Source: Mycolicibacterium sp. BiH015
GTDB lineage: Bacteria > Actinomycetota > Actinomycetes > Mycobacteriales > Mycobacteriaceae
Reading direction: 5' to 3'
NCBI RefSeq assembly: GCF_027706845.1
Contig: NZ_JAQGCZ010000003.1
Location: 558,001-622,000, forward strand
Length of the DNA stretch: 64,000 nucleotides
Shown here: positions 1-8,337 of the stretch, piece by piece
Position numbering within the stretch: the first letter of the stretch is position 1
How the letters are laid out: every line of letters starts with the position of its first letter
Position numbers and translations under genes: made by a program
Notes under the pieces: generated by a model
The model's database searches: none
Seen by the model: the letters and a program-made list of their open reading frames with translations, nothing else
Told to the model about the DNA's origin: nothing

Positions 1-545
1 CCCCTGTACAGGACAGCGGCGGCGCCAGAACCGATCTCATTGAACAGATGAAAGTCGTAATCGAGCAGTTCCATCTCTGCGGCGGCCTCGTCCACCGTGC
101 ATGGCGCCATGGCGAACGATTTGCGACGAATGACCCGCGGGTTACCCACCGCGCCTGCCGAGAATCCGGCGTGCGACCTGGATTCACCGGATTTGCGCCA
201 CGGCGGCGCGGTGTCCGGACCGCGATGGGGGTCCCACAAGTGGTGAAGGTGCTCCACCTGCCTGCGCAGCCGCGCTTCCAGCATGTCGATGGCCTCGAGT
301 GCATCGTCGGCCTCGACCTGCGCGCGCACGACCCGGCCGCCGAAATCCATGTTCGCCTGCGCGATCACCGGCTTCTCCGCGGCCGGGCGATGACTGCGGG
401 CCAACCTGACCCGTGCGTGCGACATCGGGCGGCGGGTCAAGCGGGCGACGCTGCCGATCTTCGCTTTCGCGTACTCGACGGCGCCGGGAAACTCACCGTG
501 TGTGGTGACATCGACGACGGTGGCAGTGTCTGCGGTATTGCTCAT
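1..545 (-). CDS. Long ribosome hibernation promoting factor (HPF/RafH-like), 3' end outside the window
   Basis: The minus strand is open from an ATG at 545 to the left edge (about 181 residues, no stop). The middle holds basic residues and a segment with ARLRRQVEHLHHLWD. The end matches the S30AE C-terminal dimerisation domain (RRKSFAMAPCTVDEAAAEM, then a LLDYDFHLFNE motif). Proteins of this family bind 70S ribosomes in the decoding region and silence or dimerise them in stationary phase or hypoxia. In mycobacteria the related RafH is under DosR control. It lies 46 bp downstream of an SRPBCC gene on the same strand, so the two are probably cotranscribed. The family call rests mainly on the C-terminal motif; only part of the gene is visible. 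Confidence 0.8.
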   Translation of the reverse strand, partial: MSNTADTATVVDVTTHGEFPGAVEYAKAKIGSVARLTRRPMSHARVRLARSHRPAAEKPVIAQANMDFGGRVVRAQVEADDALEAIDMLEARLRRQVEHLHHLWDPHRGPDTAPPWRKSGESRSHAGFSAGAVGNPRVIRRKSFAMAPCTVDEAAAEMELLDYDFHLFNEIGSGAAAVLYR

Positions 546-591
546 GGCTCGTTGGTACGCCGCTGACCACCGGCCCGGTTAGGGCCGAAGG

Positions 592-1254
592 TCATTGGTC
601 GACAGGCTGTTTCGGAGCCGAAACGCCGGACCGGCTCTCGACTCGACGCTTGATACCAAGGAGCATGCCGCGCGTGACGAGTGCTCTGGCCGGTCCTGCC
701 ACCTCTGCCAGCAGCACCTCGCCGGGGTGGCGCAACGCCAGACGGGACCTGATCAGGAGCCGACAGCGATCGTCCCACTGCGCGACGATGTGGAACGACC
801 ACACTGCGTCCCACGGCGACTGCGGCTTGCGCGTACGTAGCACGATCGTCTCCGGCGCGACGACTTCGACGACCTGCATTTCGACTCCCTCCGTGAGACC
901 GAGCCATCCTTTCGGCACCAACCGGACCGCATCCCCCACCGCGAGGTGCTGCCATTCTGGATGAAGCGTGTCGACGTTGTGATAACGAAGACCGATGACG
1001 TCTTCGAACGCCTCGAAGCTGTAGAGGCCACCACGGTCCTGGCCCATTTGGACCAGCCAAGGCCACACTTCGTCGGCGGGTGCATCGATCCACACCGCCT
1101 CGGTGGCCTGCAGCACTGGCGGTGAAAGCAATTCGTCACCCGCGAGCTTCTCGCCGGTTTCGCCTTTGGTCGTACCCCAGTCACGGAAGTACCGGCGCGC
1201 GGCATACAGCAACGCCGCTGCGGCGACGACGACGATTCCAGTCTTGTTCGGCAT
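592..1254 (-). CDS. SRPBCC-family (START/Bet v1-like) protein with N-terminal membrane anchor
   Basis: 220 residues from an ATG (MPNKTG) at 1254; a longer reading from 1284 is less likely. A short hydrophobic stretch (IVVVAAAALLY, residues 6-16) may anchor or export it. The rest looks like a polyketide cyclase/SRPBCC ligand-binding fold, with the family signature WIDAPADEVWPWLVQMGQDRGG followed by a LHPEWQHLAVGDAVRLVP block. It is a clear paralogue of the divergently transcribed gene at 1380, which shares the WPWLVQ, DRxGxYS and HPEWQHLxVGD motifs. The ligand is unknown. It sits upstream of the hibernation factor, which suggests a stress or hypoxia role by context only. Confidence 0.75.
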   Translation of the reverse strand: MPNKTGIVVVAAAALLYAARRYFRDWGTTKGETGEKLAGDELLSPPVLQATEAVWIDAPADEVWPWLVQMGQDRGGLYSFEAFEDVIGLRYHNVDTLHPEWQHLAVGDAVRLVPKGWLGLTEGVEMQVVEVVAPETIVLRTRKPQSPWDAVWSFHIVAQWDDRCRLLIRSRLALRHPGEVLLAEVAGPARALVTRGMLLGIKRRVESRSGVSAPKQPVDQ

Positions 1255-1290
1255 GGCCTGACCTTCGTCGCGACAGGGGCTCATCCGCTA

Positions 1291-1304
1291 GGGCCGGTAG
1301 TCCT
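1291..1304. promoter_or_regulatory. Possible DosR box between the divergent SRPBCC genes
   Basis: GGGCCGGTAGTCCT matches about 10 of 14 positions of the DosR core consensus GGGACTWWAGTCCC. It lies in the 125-bp divergent region between the genes at 1254 and 1380, where it could serve both. The match is imperfect, so the support is mostly the dormancy-type gene context. Confidence 0.35.
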
Positions 1305-1379
1305 TTGCGTCATGCGACCGGCTGCGGACGTGACTTTCGGCTCTTACGAGGCTGTCCCGTCGCCCCATAACGTCGAGGC

Positions 1380-2084
1380 ATGGGTAAGCAACGAGAATTA
1401 CTGGCCGACGCGATGGCCGTCGTCGGCATCGCCGCGCTGTACCGCGCCCACGTGCAACCCTGGATTCAGACCTGGGGCGCTCGCGCCGACGAGCTCCGCG
1501 CCACGTTGCCCGGCGATGAGCTCGTCGAGGAAGGCGCCGAGCGCGCGACTCGCGCCGTCACGATCGACGCTCCGCGACACGATATCTGGCCGTGGCTGGT
1601 CCAGATCGGCGAGGATCGGGCGGGCTTCTACAGCTACTCCCTGCTGGAACGAGCAGTCGGTGCCGATATCCGCAACGCCGACGCCATCCATCCCGAGTGG
1701 CAGCACCTACAGGTCGGCGACACCGTGTGGCTAGCTCACCGATACGGCCCGCACGCCCGACAGATCGTGGCGGCTATACAACCGAAATCGCATCTGGTTC
1801 TCGTATCCCCGGACGACTACTCGCGCTTGCAACGCGGCGAAAAATCCTCCGGCAGCTGGTCATTCGTGCTGAAACGCGAAGTGGGTCGGACGCGGTTGCT
1901 CGCACGGAGCAGCGGTGGCGCCGTCGGCCATTTCTGGTTCGACATCCCCCACTTCGTGATGGAGCAGAAAATGTTGCGCGGCATCGCGCGCCGAGCTCAG
2001 CAGACGCGCCGACGCGAGATCGCGGAAGCGATCCAGCGGCATCCATCCAGCCCCAGGGTTTCGAGAATCCCCCAGACGACGTGA
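1380..2084 (+). CDS. SRPBCC-family protein, paralogue of the divergent neighbour
   Basis: 234 residues starting MGKQRELLADAMAVVG. It carries the same SRPBCC signature as the gene at 592-1254: TIDAPRHDIWPWLVQIGEDR, then a FYSYSLLE segment and IHPEWQHLQVGDTVWLA. The C-terminal tail is basic and ends in a short Pro/Ser-rich stretch. The pair probably arose by duplication followed by inversion around the shared promoter. Its stop codon abuts the stop of the convergent universal stress protein gene with no gap. Substrate or ligand cannot be inferred. Confidence 0.75.
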   Translation: MGKQRELLADAMAVVGIAALYRAHVQPWIQTWGARADELRATLPGDELVEEGAERATRAVTIDAPRHDIWPWLVQIGEDRAGFYSYSLLERAVGADIRNADAIHPEWQHLQVGDTVWLAHRYGPHARQIVAAIQPKSHLVLVSPDDYSRLQRGEKSSGSWSFVLKREVGRTRLLARSSGGAVGHFWFDIPHFVMEQKMLRGIARRAQQTRRREIAEAIQRHPSSPRVSRIPQTT

Positions 2085-2930
2085 TCAGCTCTGTACGACG
2101 AGGACTGGCCGGTGAGCGCGGCGAAGGACGGCGGCGGCGACACTTCCGAGTAGAACCTCACGGACCGGTGAGCGGCCGCGCGAACCAACGGCCAGCAATG
2201 CGGCGTCCGCGTCGTCACTGCACTGAATGAGCGCATCGGCCACCGAGCGGTCGCGAGGGCGACCGAATCGGTTCGACTGGAACACCGACAGAATTTCGGC
2301 GCCATCGGGCCCGGTGACTTCGTCGTCACCGTCCCCGCGCACGGCCGCAAGCACCACTTTCCGATCCGGGAACAGGTGCTCGACTTTCGACATGGCGGCA
2401 TCCGCTGCGTGGGAACCGTCATAGCCGACGACCACGGGGCCGCGCTGCAGAGCTCCGAACTCCCCGGAAAGCAGAGGACTGGGCACCATCAGAACCGGCA
2501 CCGTCGCGAAGTGCACCGCCATGTCGCACACGCCGCCGACCTCCTCCTGCGTTCCGTCGAGACCCCGATCGCCGAGAACGAGTACATCCGAGTCAAGTTT
2601 CTCGGCCAACTGCGCCAGCCTCAGGCCGTCAGAACCCGTGGTGCGCTTGACGATCGGCTCGGCATCCCATTGCGCCGCCGTCGCCAAAGCGACGCCCGCG
2701 GCCACGATGCTGCTCGCTTCGCGCTCGCCTTCCCGCTCGATGAGTTCTGCTAGTTCATCGGCGGTCGCCGCGAGGTTGCGTAACCTTCGGCGCAGCCTTG
2801 TGCTGGCAAAGGGCGGCTCCCATATGTAGGCAATCCAGGCGTGGGCGTCTGGAAAGAGCACCGCCGCCGCCGTGATGGCGGCTGCGGCCGCCGGCGAGCC
2901 GTCGTAACCCACGAGCGCGTTGGTCTTCAT
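2085..2930 (-). CDS. Tandem-domain universal stress protein (UspA family)
   Basis: 281 residues from an ATG at 2930 preceded by a good GGAGG ribosome site; an upstream in-frame start at 2987 is less likely. It has two Usp domains, each opening with VGYDGS (residues about 4 and 160). The second contains the ATP-binding pattern G-x2-G-x9-G-S (GSRGRSPVREVLLGS), so nucleotide binding is likely there. The first domain has the looser GDRGLDGTQEEVGG. Two-domain proteins of this kind are typical of the mycobacterial dormancy regulon and slow growth under hypoxia or nitric oxide. A DosR-like box lies about 60 bp upstream. Confidence 0.9.
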   Translation of the reverse strand: MKTNALVGYDGSPAAAAAITAAAVLFPDAHAWIAYIWEPPFASTRLRRRLRNLAATADELAELIEREGEREASSIVAAGVALATAAQWDAEPIVKRTTGSDGLRLAQLAEKLDSDVLVLGDRGLDGTQEEVGGVCDMAVHFATVPVLMVPSPLLSGEFGALQRGPVVVGYDGSHAADAAMSKVEHLFPDRKVVLAAVRGDGDDEVTGPDGAEILSVFQSNRFGRPRDRSVADALIQCSDDADAALLAVGSRGRSPVREVLLGSVAAAVLRRAHRPVLVVQS

Positions 2931-2989
2931 ATATGCCTCCGGGCGTCGGTCCGAAGTCGACGCTATATGTGCGCCGCGACGCCCCACCA

Positions 2990-3003
2990 GGGTCTAAATG
3001 CCC
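2990..3003. promoter_or_regulatory. Possible DosR box upstream of the universal stress protein gene
   Basis: GGGTCTAAATGCCC agrees with 11 of 14 positions of the palindromic DosR core GGGACTWWAGTCCC. It is centred about 66 bp before the Usp start codon, a normal distance for DosR activation. A second, weaker candidate overlaps 2948-2961. No DosR or DosS gene is in the window. Confidence 0.4.
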
Positions 3004-3252
3004 TGCCTTAGCGGAGATGGGCGCTGCAAAATGGAGGCGCTACTGCACACCGACCGCTTCGGGGCGTCTGGCCAGGCGACGGCGTGCACGGCGCAGTGAC
3101 GCGAGGGACTGGGCATTATGAGGCGACAGAGGGCGAGCAGGGACGCTCTCAGGAATGATTTCTGACGTGCGCGTTATTTGCCTCTCACGGGTCCGCGGGG
3201 AAGGCATCCTGGATCTGCCGCTGACAGCCGGAGTGGGGTGGAGTGTGAATCA

Positions 3253-4668
3253 ATGACTGGCTCCGCAGCCCACTTGGTCGCGTTCCCCCTGGTGTACTCC
3301 TTGTCCGTGCTTGCCGGACGCGCGACTCGACTCGCTGGTGGCGAAGTGGCGCTGCTGTGGCCTGCAGCAGCGGTCGGGGTGATCTGGATGCTCACGGTGT
3401 GGGATCGCAGCAACTGGGAGCGGGCAGCCCATGTCGTCCTTCTCGCCGTCGTGTCATTCGCGACCAACCTCGTAACGGGCGCCTCGATACCTCTGAGCCT
3501 GTGGTTTGTCCTCGTCAACGTGGTCTTGTCGGTGCTCACGGTGCAGGTTCTGACTGCCGGCCGAGACGAGGTCACGCTTCGCGATCCCGGCGACTTCGCG
3601 CATCTTGTCGCCGCCGTGACAGCGGGTACTTGTTCGGCCGCGGTGCTGGCAACGGGATACTTCGCAATCGTCGGGGATGCGCCGGTGGTGGAAACGTTCG
3701 CGCTATTTGCTGTGCGCAATGGGGCGACCGCACTTCTCGGGCTGTCGACCTGGTTGACTCTGCGCGACCGAGAAACACACCGGAGGCGCTTGCGCGCGAA
3801 ATTCGTCATTGAACTGTTGCTCGTGGCCTGCGGCGTGGCAGTTCTGTTTTTCTGGACGTTCTGGCTGAATGCCGCCATCCCCATGGCCTTCATCGCCCTG
3901 CTACCCGCGATGTGGGTGGCACTGCGGTACAGCACGACGGTCAGCACGGTGTTCCTCCTCGTCGCGGGCGTGTGGATTGTTTACGCGACGCTCTCCGACA
4001 GAGGGTTCGTCGTCGATGACGTTCAGATGCGGGCCCTGCTGGCACAGGGCATGGTCTGCAGTCTGACCCTGGTCGTGCTGACACTGTCGCTCTACCGCGA
4101 CTCGCGCGCACGACTCATCGCAGAACTGGAGCAGGCGCGCGACAGGGCAGATCATCTCGCGTCCCATGATTCGCTGACCGGACTGGCCAATCGCGATCTG
4201 TTCATCGAGCGGATCGAGGACGCCCTCGAACAGGTGCGCAACGGAGCGTCGGACGGCGTGGGTTTGATCTTCCTCGACCTCGACGGTTTCAAGGCAGTCA
4301 ACGACACGTGGGGACATGCAGAAGGCGACGAAGTTCTTCTTGAGGTGTCGGCTCGGGTAAAGGCGGCGATCGAAACAACCGACACTGCAGCACGTTTGGG
4401 CGGTGACGAGTTTGCAGTGCTGTGCCCCGGAACGGCCGACATTGGTCGGTTGGAGGTCATTGCCGAACAGCTTCGAGAAGATCTGCGCCAACCCATCACG
4501 CTCGGAATGGGAGATACCTATGACCGGCTATCCGTCAGCGCGGGCGTCGTGACGGGGCATGGAGAGTGTGACGCCGAGACGCTCTTGCGACAGGCGGACG
4601 CCTTGATGTACCACGCGAAACGAAGTGGCAAGGACTCCGTCAGTATCGATGCGTCTTCCGGCAACTAG
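3253..4668 (+). CDS. Membrane diguanylate cyclase: MASE1-like sensor plus GGDEF
   Basis: 471 residues from the ATG at 3253 (MTGSAAHLV). The N-terminal about 290 residues are a multi-pass hydrophobic region resembling MASE1 (LALLWP-like segment VALLWPAAAVGVIW, residues about 34-47). A short coiled linker (LIAELEQARDRADHL) leads into a GGDEF domain with DSLTGLANRDLF and the intact catalytic LGGDEF near residue 382, so c-di-GMP synthesis is expected at the inner membrane face. I see no RxxD inhibitory site just upstream of GGDEF, so product inhibition may be weak. It stands alone and converges on the ABC exporter gene. Confidence 0.88.
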   Translation: MTGSAAHLVAFPLVYSLSVLAGRATRLAGGEVALLWPAAAVGVIWMLTVWDRSNWERAAHVVLLAVVSFATNLVTGASIPLSLWFVLVNVVLSVLTVQVLTAGRDEVTLRDPGDFAHLVAAVTAGTCSAAVLATGYFAIVGDAPVVETFALFAVRNGATALLGLSTWLTLRDRETHRRRLRAKFVIELLLVACGVAVLFFWTFWLNAAIPMAFIALLPAMWVALRYSTTVSTVFLLVAGVWIVYATLSDRGFVVDDVQMRALLAQGMVCSLTLVVLTLSLYRDSRARLIAELEQARDRADHLASHDSLTGLANRDLFIERIEDALEQVRNGASDGVGLIFLDLDGFKAVNDTWGHAEGDEVLLEVSARVKAAIETTDTAARLGGDEFAVLCPGTADIGRLEVIAEQLREDLRQPITLGMGDTYDRLSVSAGVVTGHGECDAETLLRQADALMYHAKRSGKDSVSIDASSGN

Positions 4669-4787
4669 ACAGGTGCTGTAAACCTCTCCGCGGCATCGCA
4701 TCGAGCAGGTGGCGCTGTCGCGGCTTCCGCGTCCGCTGCGAATACGTCGTTGCGCGCACTCAATTCGGCCGCGTGCGAGGACGCGGA

Positions 4788-6797
4788 CTAGGCCGGAGAG
4801 CTCGAGTCCTGCGCTTCGTAGAGTTTTTTGTAGAGACCGCCCTCAGCGAGGAGTTCTTGATGTGTGCCCTGCGCTGCCACTCGACCTCCGTCAAGAACGA
4901 TGATTCGGTCAGCGACCCCTGCGATGAAGTCCATATCGTGACTGATGACGAGAACTGTTCGGTCGCAGGCGTATTCGCGAATCACTCGCGATACACGCAC
5001 TCGCTGATCTGCGTCGAGGTTTTCGGTAGGTTCGTCCAGGAGCAGAACCTCGGGCTTGCGCAGCAGACAACGGGCCAGCGCGATCAGCCTCTTCTGACCG
5101 CCGGAGGGCACCTGAACGTCGACCACTGTGTCATAGCCGCGCTCCAACTTCGCAGGATCGACGATGACCGAATGAACGTGAGCCAGCCGGCACGCCTCCT
5201 CCACCTCATCGTCGGTTGCATTGTGCTTGGCCAGCCGAATGTTCTCCCGAATAGAGTCTTTCAAGAAGAACGGGAACTGTGACAGCTTCGAAACCTGCTC
5301 ACGAAGGGACTCCAAGGAAAGCTCGCGAATATCATGGCCGTCCAATTCGATACGACCGCGTTCTGGGTCGAGGAAGCGCAACAGCAGGTTGAAGATCGTC
5401 GATTTTCCGGATCCGATCTGTCCCACGAGGGCCACGGTCTCGCCTTCGCGGATCGCAAACGACACCCCGTCGAGCACCTTTTGCCGACCGCCGTAACCGA
5501 AGACGACGTCTTCAAAAACGATGTTGCCGTGCACTTCACCTACGGTGCGCGCCTGCGGGTGTTCGACTATCGACGGCTTCGTGTCGAGAAGTTCGTACGT
5601 GGACACGACGTTCGGGATCGTCGAACTGTATGCCGTATAGGCGTCGATGATCCGTTGCGCGGGAGCGAACATCGTGGGGACGAAGCCGACGAAAACGATG
5701 AGGCTGTTGACTGTCAGGCCGAAGGTGTTGCTGAAAGCGACGCCGACAATGAGGACAAGGGCAGTGCTCAAAGCTACGAAGATCTGAGTGCTCCTGCTGC
5801 TGGCCTGCAACCAGACCACCATCATCGCCGAGTTCTTTGCCGCGGCGCTTGATGCTTCCCTGAACCGTTCGCTGCGGCGACGCTCTGCGTGAAACACCTG
5901 GATATCGGAAATTCCAGTGATTGTCTCTTCGAGCTCTCCGCCGAGATGGCGGCTGCTGGTCATGATCTGGCGAGTTGTCGTCTGAAGCCGGCGACCGACG
6001 AACCGCAGGACCAGCAAAGCCAGCGGAGCAAGGACAAACGAGACGACCGTCATCTGCCACGACAGGGTGAAAAGATAAGCGAGTGCGATGACCAGCACAA
6101 TGGCATCGATGCCTGGCGGAATGATGCAGTCGGTCAGGAGCTTTTGGACGCCGGCTGCTTCCACTTGAACTCGCTGCATCAGGGCACCACTGCGTGCCCC
6201 CGTGAAGAAGTCGAGAGACAGGGACTGTAGGTGGTCGTGAACGCGTTGCCGGATCTCGGTCAACAGTTTCCAATCGACCTGGGCGTCTACCCACGCGCGG
6301 ACAAAGCCCAGCACCTGGGAAAGGACCAGCGATGCAGCCCAGACCGCCAGCCACGCCGCGAATGAGAGGACCGGACCTGACGACGAGCCGTCGGGCCTGC
6401 TGATGCGGGGGCCGCTGGCATCCCACACCCCTTGCAAGCCACCTGTGCCCTGCTGGCTGGCGACGCGGCCCAGGATTTCGATGATGGGTCCCCAGACAGC
6501 CGGAGTGACGAACGGCAACGCCGTCACGACCAGTCCGAGCAAGATCGACAACGCGACCAGTCCGCGCAGCGGTCGAAGCAAGGCGACGCTGCGGAGAACG
6601 TAGCCCAAAGCAACTTTGGGTGGCAAAGGAGGTCCTCCGGGCCTGCCTCCCGGCCCTCCGACCATGACGGCCCCCGGCGGGATCCCCGCGGGGCGCCGCA
6701 ATCCGGGCCCGCCGGCCGAGGCCGCGCCGGCGACACCGGTGATCGGGCCCGGGCGCGTACGAGGCGTCGGGGCGCCCACGCTGTTGGGATCGGTCAT
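4788..6797 (-). CDS. ABC transporter, fused membrane and ATPase domains (putative peptide exporter)
   Basis: 669 residues. About 65 N-terminal residues are Gly/Pro-rich and hydrophilic. Then comes an exporter-type six-helix membrane domain (residues about 70-390) and an ATPase domain with Walker A GQIGSGKST (about 457), signature SGGQKR (about 562) and Walker B VLLLDEPTENLD (about 582). The signature lacks the usual leading Leu but is otherwise intact. There is no C39 peptidase domain, so leader removal would fall to another enzyme; a subtilisin gene lies in the same operon. It is the last gene of a six-gene minus-strand operon, 120 bp after the redoxin gene. Export of the small peptide encoded at 7846-8121 is an inference from context. 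Confidence 0.85.
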   Translation of the reverse strand: MTDPNSVGAPTPRTRPGPITGVAGAASAGGPGLRRPAGIPPGAVMVGGPGGRPGGPPLPPKVALGYVLRSVALLRPLRGLVALSILLGLVVTALPFVTPAVWGPIIEILGRVASQQGTGGLQGVWDASGPRISRPDGSSSGPVLSFAAWLAVWAASLVLSQVLGFVRAWVDAQVDWKLLTEIRQRVHDHLQSLSLDFFTGARSGALMQRVQVEAAGVQKLLTDCIIPPGIDAIVLVIALAYLFTLSWQMTVVSFVLAPLALLVLRFVGRRLQTTTRQIMTSSRHLGGELEETITGISDIQVFHAERRRSERFREASSAAAKNSAMMVVWLQASSRSTQIFVALSTALVLIVGVAFSNTFGLTVNSLIVFVGFVPTMFAPAQRIIDAYTAYSSTIPNVVSTYELLDTKPSIVEHPQARTVGEVHGNIVFEDVVFGYGGRQKVLDGVSFAIREGETVALVGQIGSGKSTIFNLLLRFLDPERGRIELDGHDIRELSLESLREQVSKLSQFPFFLKDSIRENIRLAKHNATDDEVEEACRLAHVHSVIVDPAKLERGYDTVVDVQVPSGGQKRLIALARCLLRKPEVLLLDEPTENLDADQRVRVSRVIREYACDRTVLVISHDMDFIAGVADRIIVLDGGRVAAQGTHQELLAEGGLYKKLYEAQDSSSPA

Positions 6798-6917
6798 AGT
6801 GTCCTCTCTCGCTGCGCCAGTCAGACGTGCGCCATACAGGCGAGCGACCTTCTGCGTCCTTCGACCGTCGTCCGGCGGTCATGTGCTTGGAGATTACGCG
6901 GGCAGCCCACTTCAGCT

Positions 6918-7715
6918 TCAGGTTTGCAGCAGACCCGAGATTGCCGTTTCTAGCCCCGATTTGTCCGGTTTGGACGACGCGTTACAGACGTAACCTTGGC
7001 GGTCTATCAGCGCGTATGTGGGAATTCCATGTGCTCCGTATTGGGCACGGATCTCTTCGTTCGGCGCAATTGCGACCGTAAAGTCGACGGCATTCCTGGA
7101 CAGTGACTCTCGAACCAATTCACGATCCATCCCTGGGTCATGAGTTTCGCCACTACGGTAATTGGTCAAAGCGATAATGGTCAGGCCCTGGGCGCCGTAT
7201 TTGTGGTGCAACGCGTTGAGAAATGCGAACATCGCGAGGCACGACCGGCACCACGGTGCCCAGAACTCGAACAGGACTACTTGCCCCCGGAGGTCGCGAA
7301 GCGTCACCGGGCCGCCCTGCAACCATTCCACCGCTCCGATGCCCGGCGCCGGCCTGTCCAGCAACTCGATTTGCGTTGCGCGGTCCCGCAATTGCAGAAA
7401 ACCCGCCGACGCGGCGTGCACCTGTTCGGGAGACCCCGAAGCCCGCACGGCATCCCGGATTCGGCGGGCGAATCCGATCTCGGTTACCAGCAAACTCCGC
7501 GCCTCGTCGCGCGATGCCAGGTTGAGGTAAAGGTCGGCAAGCGTGAGAGCCAGCAGCACCCGGTCGCGAAAGGGGGTGTCGAACGCTGCGGCGCGCGCCT
7601 CGTCCAGCCTATTTCGGACGAGGTCAGCAGCCTCGGCGACGCGGCCCTCGTGACGTAGCCGAGCTGCCGCGACAACAGCCTCGGGCACCGCAGGCACACT
7701 CGTGGGTACCTTCAT
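6918..7715 (-). CDS. TlpA/AhpC-type thioredoxin-fold protein with helical N-terminal domain
   Basis: 265 residues from the ATG at 7715. The first half is helical and TPR-like (repeats such as AARLRHEGRVAEAADLVR and ALTLADLYLNLASRDEARSL). The second half is a thioredoxin fold with the redox motif WCRSC in FWAPWCRSCLAMFAF (about residue 160) and the cis-Pro region HGIPTYALID. No signal peptide or membrane anchor is evident, unlike typical TlpA or ResA, so it may act in the cytosol. Placement between the peptide gene and the exporter suggests it handles a disulfide, possibly between the two cysteines of that peptide. That role is inferred. Confidence 0.8.
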   Translation of the reverse strand: MKVPTSVPAVPEAVVAAARLRHEGRVAEAADLVRNRLDEARAAAFDTPFRDRVLLALTLADLYLNLASRDEARSLLVTEIGFARRIRDAVRASGSPEQVHAASAGFLQLRDRATQIELLDRPAPGIGAVEWLQGGPVTLRDLRGQVVLFEFWAPWCRSCLAMFAFLNALHHKYGAQGLTIIALTNYRSGETHDPGMDRELVRESLSRNAVDFTVAIAPNEEIRAQYGAHGIPTYALIDRQGYVCNASSKPDKSGLETAISGLLQT

Positions 7716-7789
7716 GGCGACAGCCTGTGAAGCATTGTGTCATTCCTTATCACGCAAATAGTCAGATGCGAAGCATCCCTTAGCGATGT

Positions 7790-7817
7790 GTGGGGCGCGC
7801 CCGGAGGCGCGCCCCAC
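7790..7817. terminator. 12-bp GC-rich hairpin just after the small peptide gene
   Basis: Perfect inverted repeat GTGGGGCGCGCC / GGCGCGCCCCAC with a 4-nt loop, 29 bp downstream of the stop codon of the peptide gene (minus strand) and 75 bp before the redoxin start. No T-run follows. A hairpin placed after a precursor gene and before its export genes commonly limits read-through or protects the short upstream message. Either role fits; neither is shown. Confidence 0.55.
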
Positions 7818-7845
7818 GACACCTGCCTGCCGGTTGCTCGCCGAT

Positions 7846-8121
7846 CTAGCAGTACTCTTCCCAGTACACCCAGTTGCCGTAGCCGTCGTCGACGTAGTAC
7901 CAGCAGATGGCCGCATAGCCTTCGACCTCGCTGGTAGCCCGACCCGCGGGCACGACGCCCTGTGCATCGTCCTTCGTCAACGTGTCCTTGCCGGGGAAAA
8001 GGCGATTCCGCACCTCGTCGGTGATCGGCTTGAGGTTCAACTTGTATTTCGACAATTCTTCGTCCGGAATGTCATACAGCGCAGGTGCGCCGGCGTCGTC
8101 GACGCCGCTCAGTACCGCCAT
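7846..8121 (-). CDS. Small peptide with Cys-bounded aromatic C-terminus (candidate precursor peptide)
   Basis: 91 residues. The start ATG at 8121 has an ideal AAGGAG site 6 nt upstream; an earlier in-frame ATG at 8136 overlaps that site. The first about 70 residues are charged and leader-like (YDIPDEELSKYKLNLKPITD). The last 19 are CWYYVDDGYGNWVYWEEYC, with seven Tyr/Trp positions and cysteines only at 73 and 91, so a single disulfide or crosslink could close a ring. Neighbours are a Crp-type regulator upstream and a redoxin plus ABC exporter downstream. I do not recognise the family. A precursor for a secreted, cyclised peptide is the best guess; a small structural or regulatory protein is also possible. 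Confidence 0.7.
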   Translation of the reverse strand: MAVLSGVDDAGAPALYDIPDEELSKYKLNLKPITDEVRNRLFPGKDTLTKDDAQGVVPAGRATSEVEGYAAICWYYVDDGYGNWVYWEEYC

Positions 8122-8337
8122 TGTCAGCTCCTTCATTTGTGGGACATCGGCACATCTAGGATTGGCCGAGTTGATGACAAAATGATCTCAACATTGAACG
8201 CCAGTGAGCGGCAATCAACTACGCGACAACGACCTGTCGCATGTTTTACAGCCGGGTGACTCGCCCCAGACACTGCAGTTTGCCCGAATCCGAAAATGCT
8301 AGGACCACACAACTGCGCCCAGCGGTGTGAAACCCGG

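Noticed and set aside
48..566. 172-residue plus-strand reading frame at the left edge
   Set aside because: It is antisense to the ribosome hibernation factor, whose C-terminal domain is clearly recognisable.
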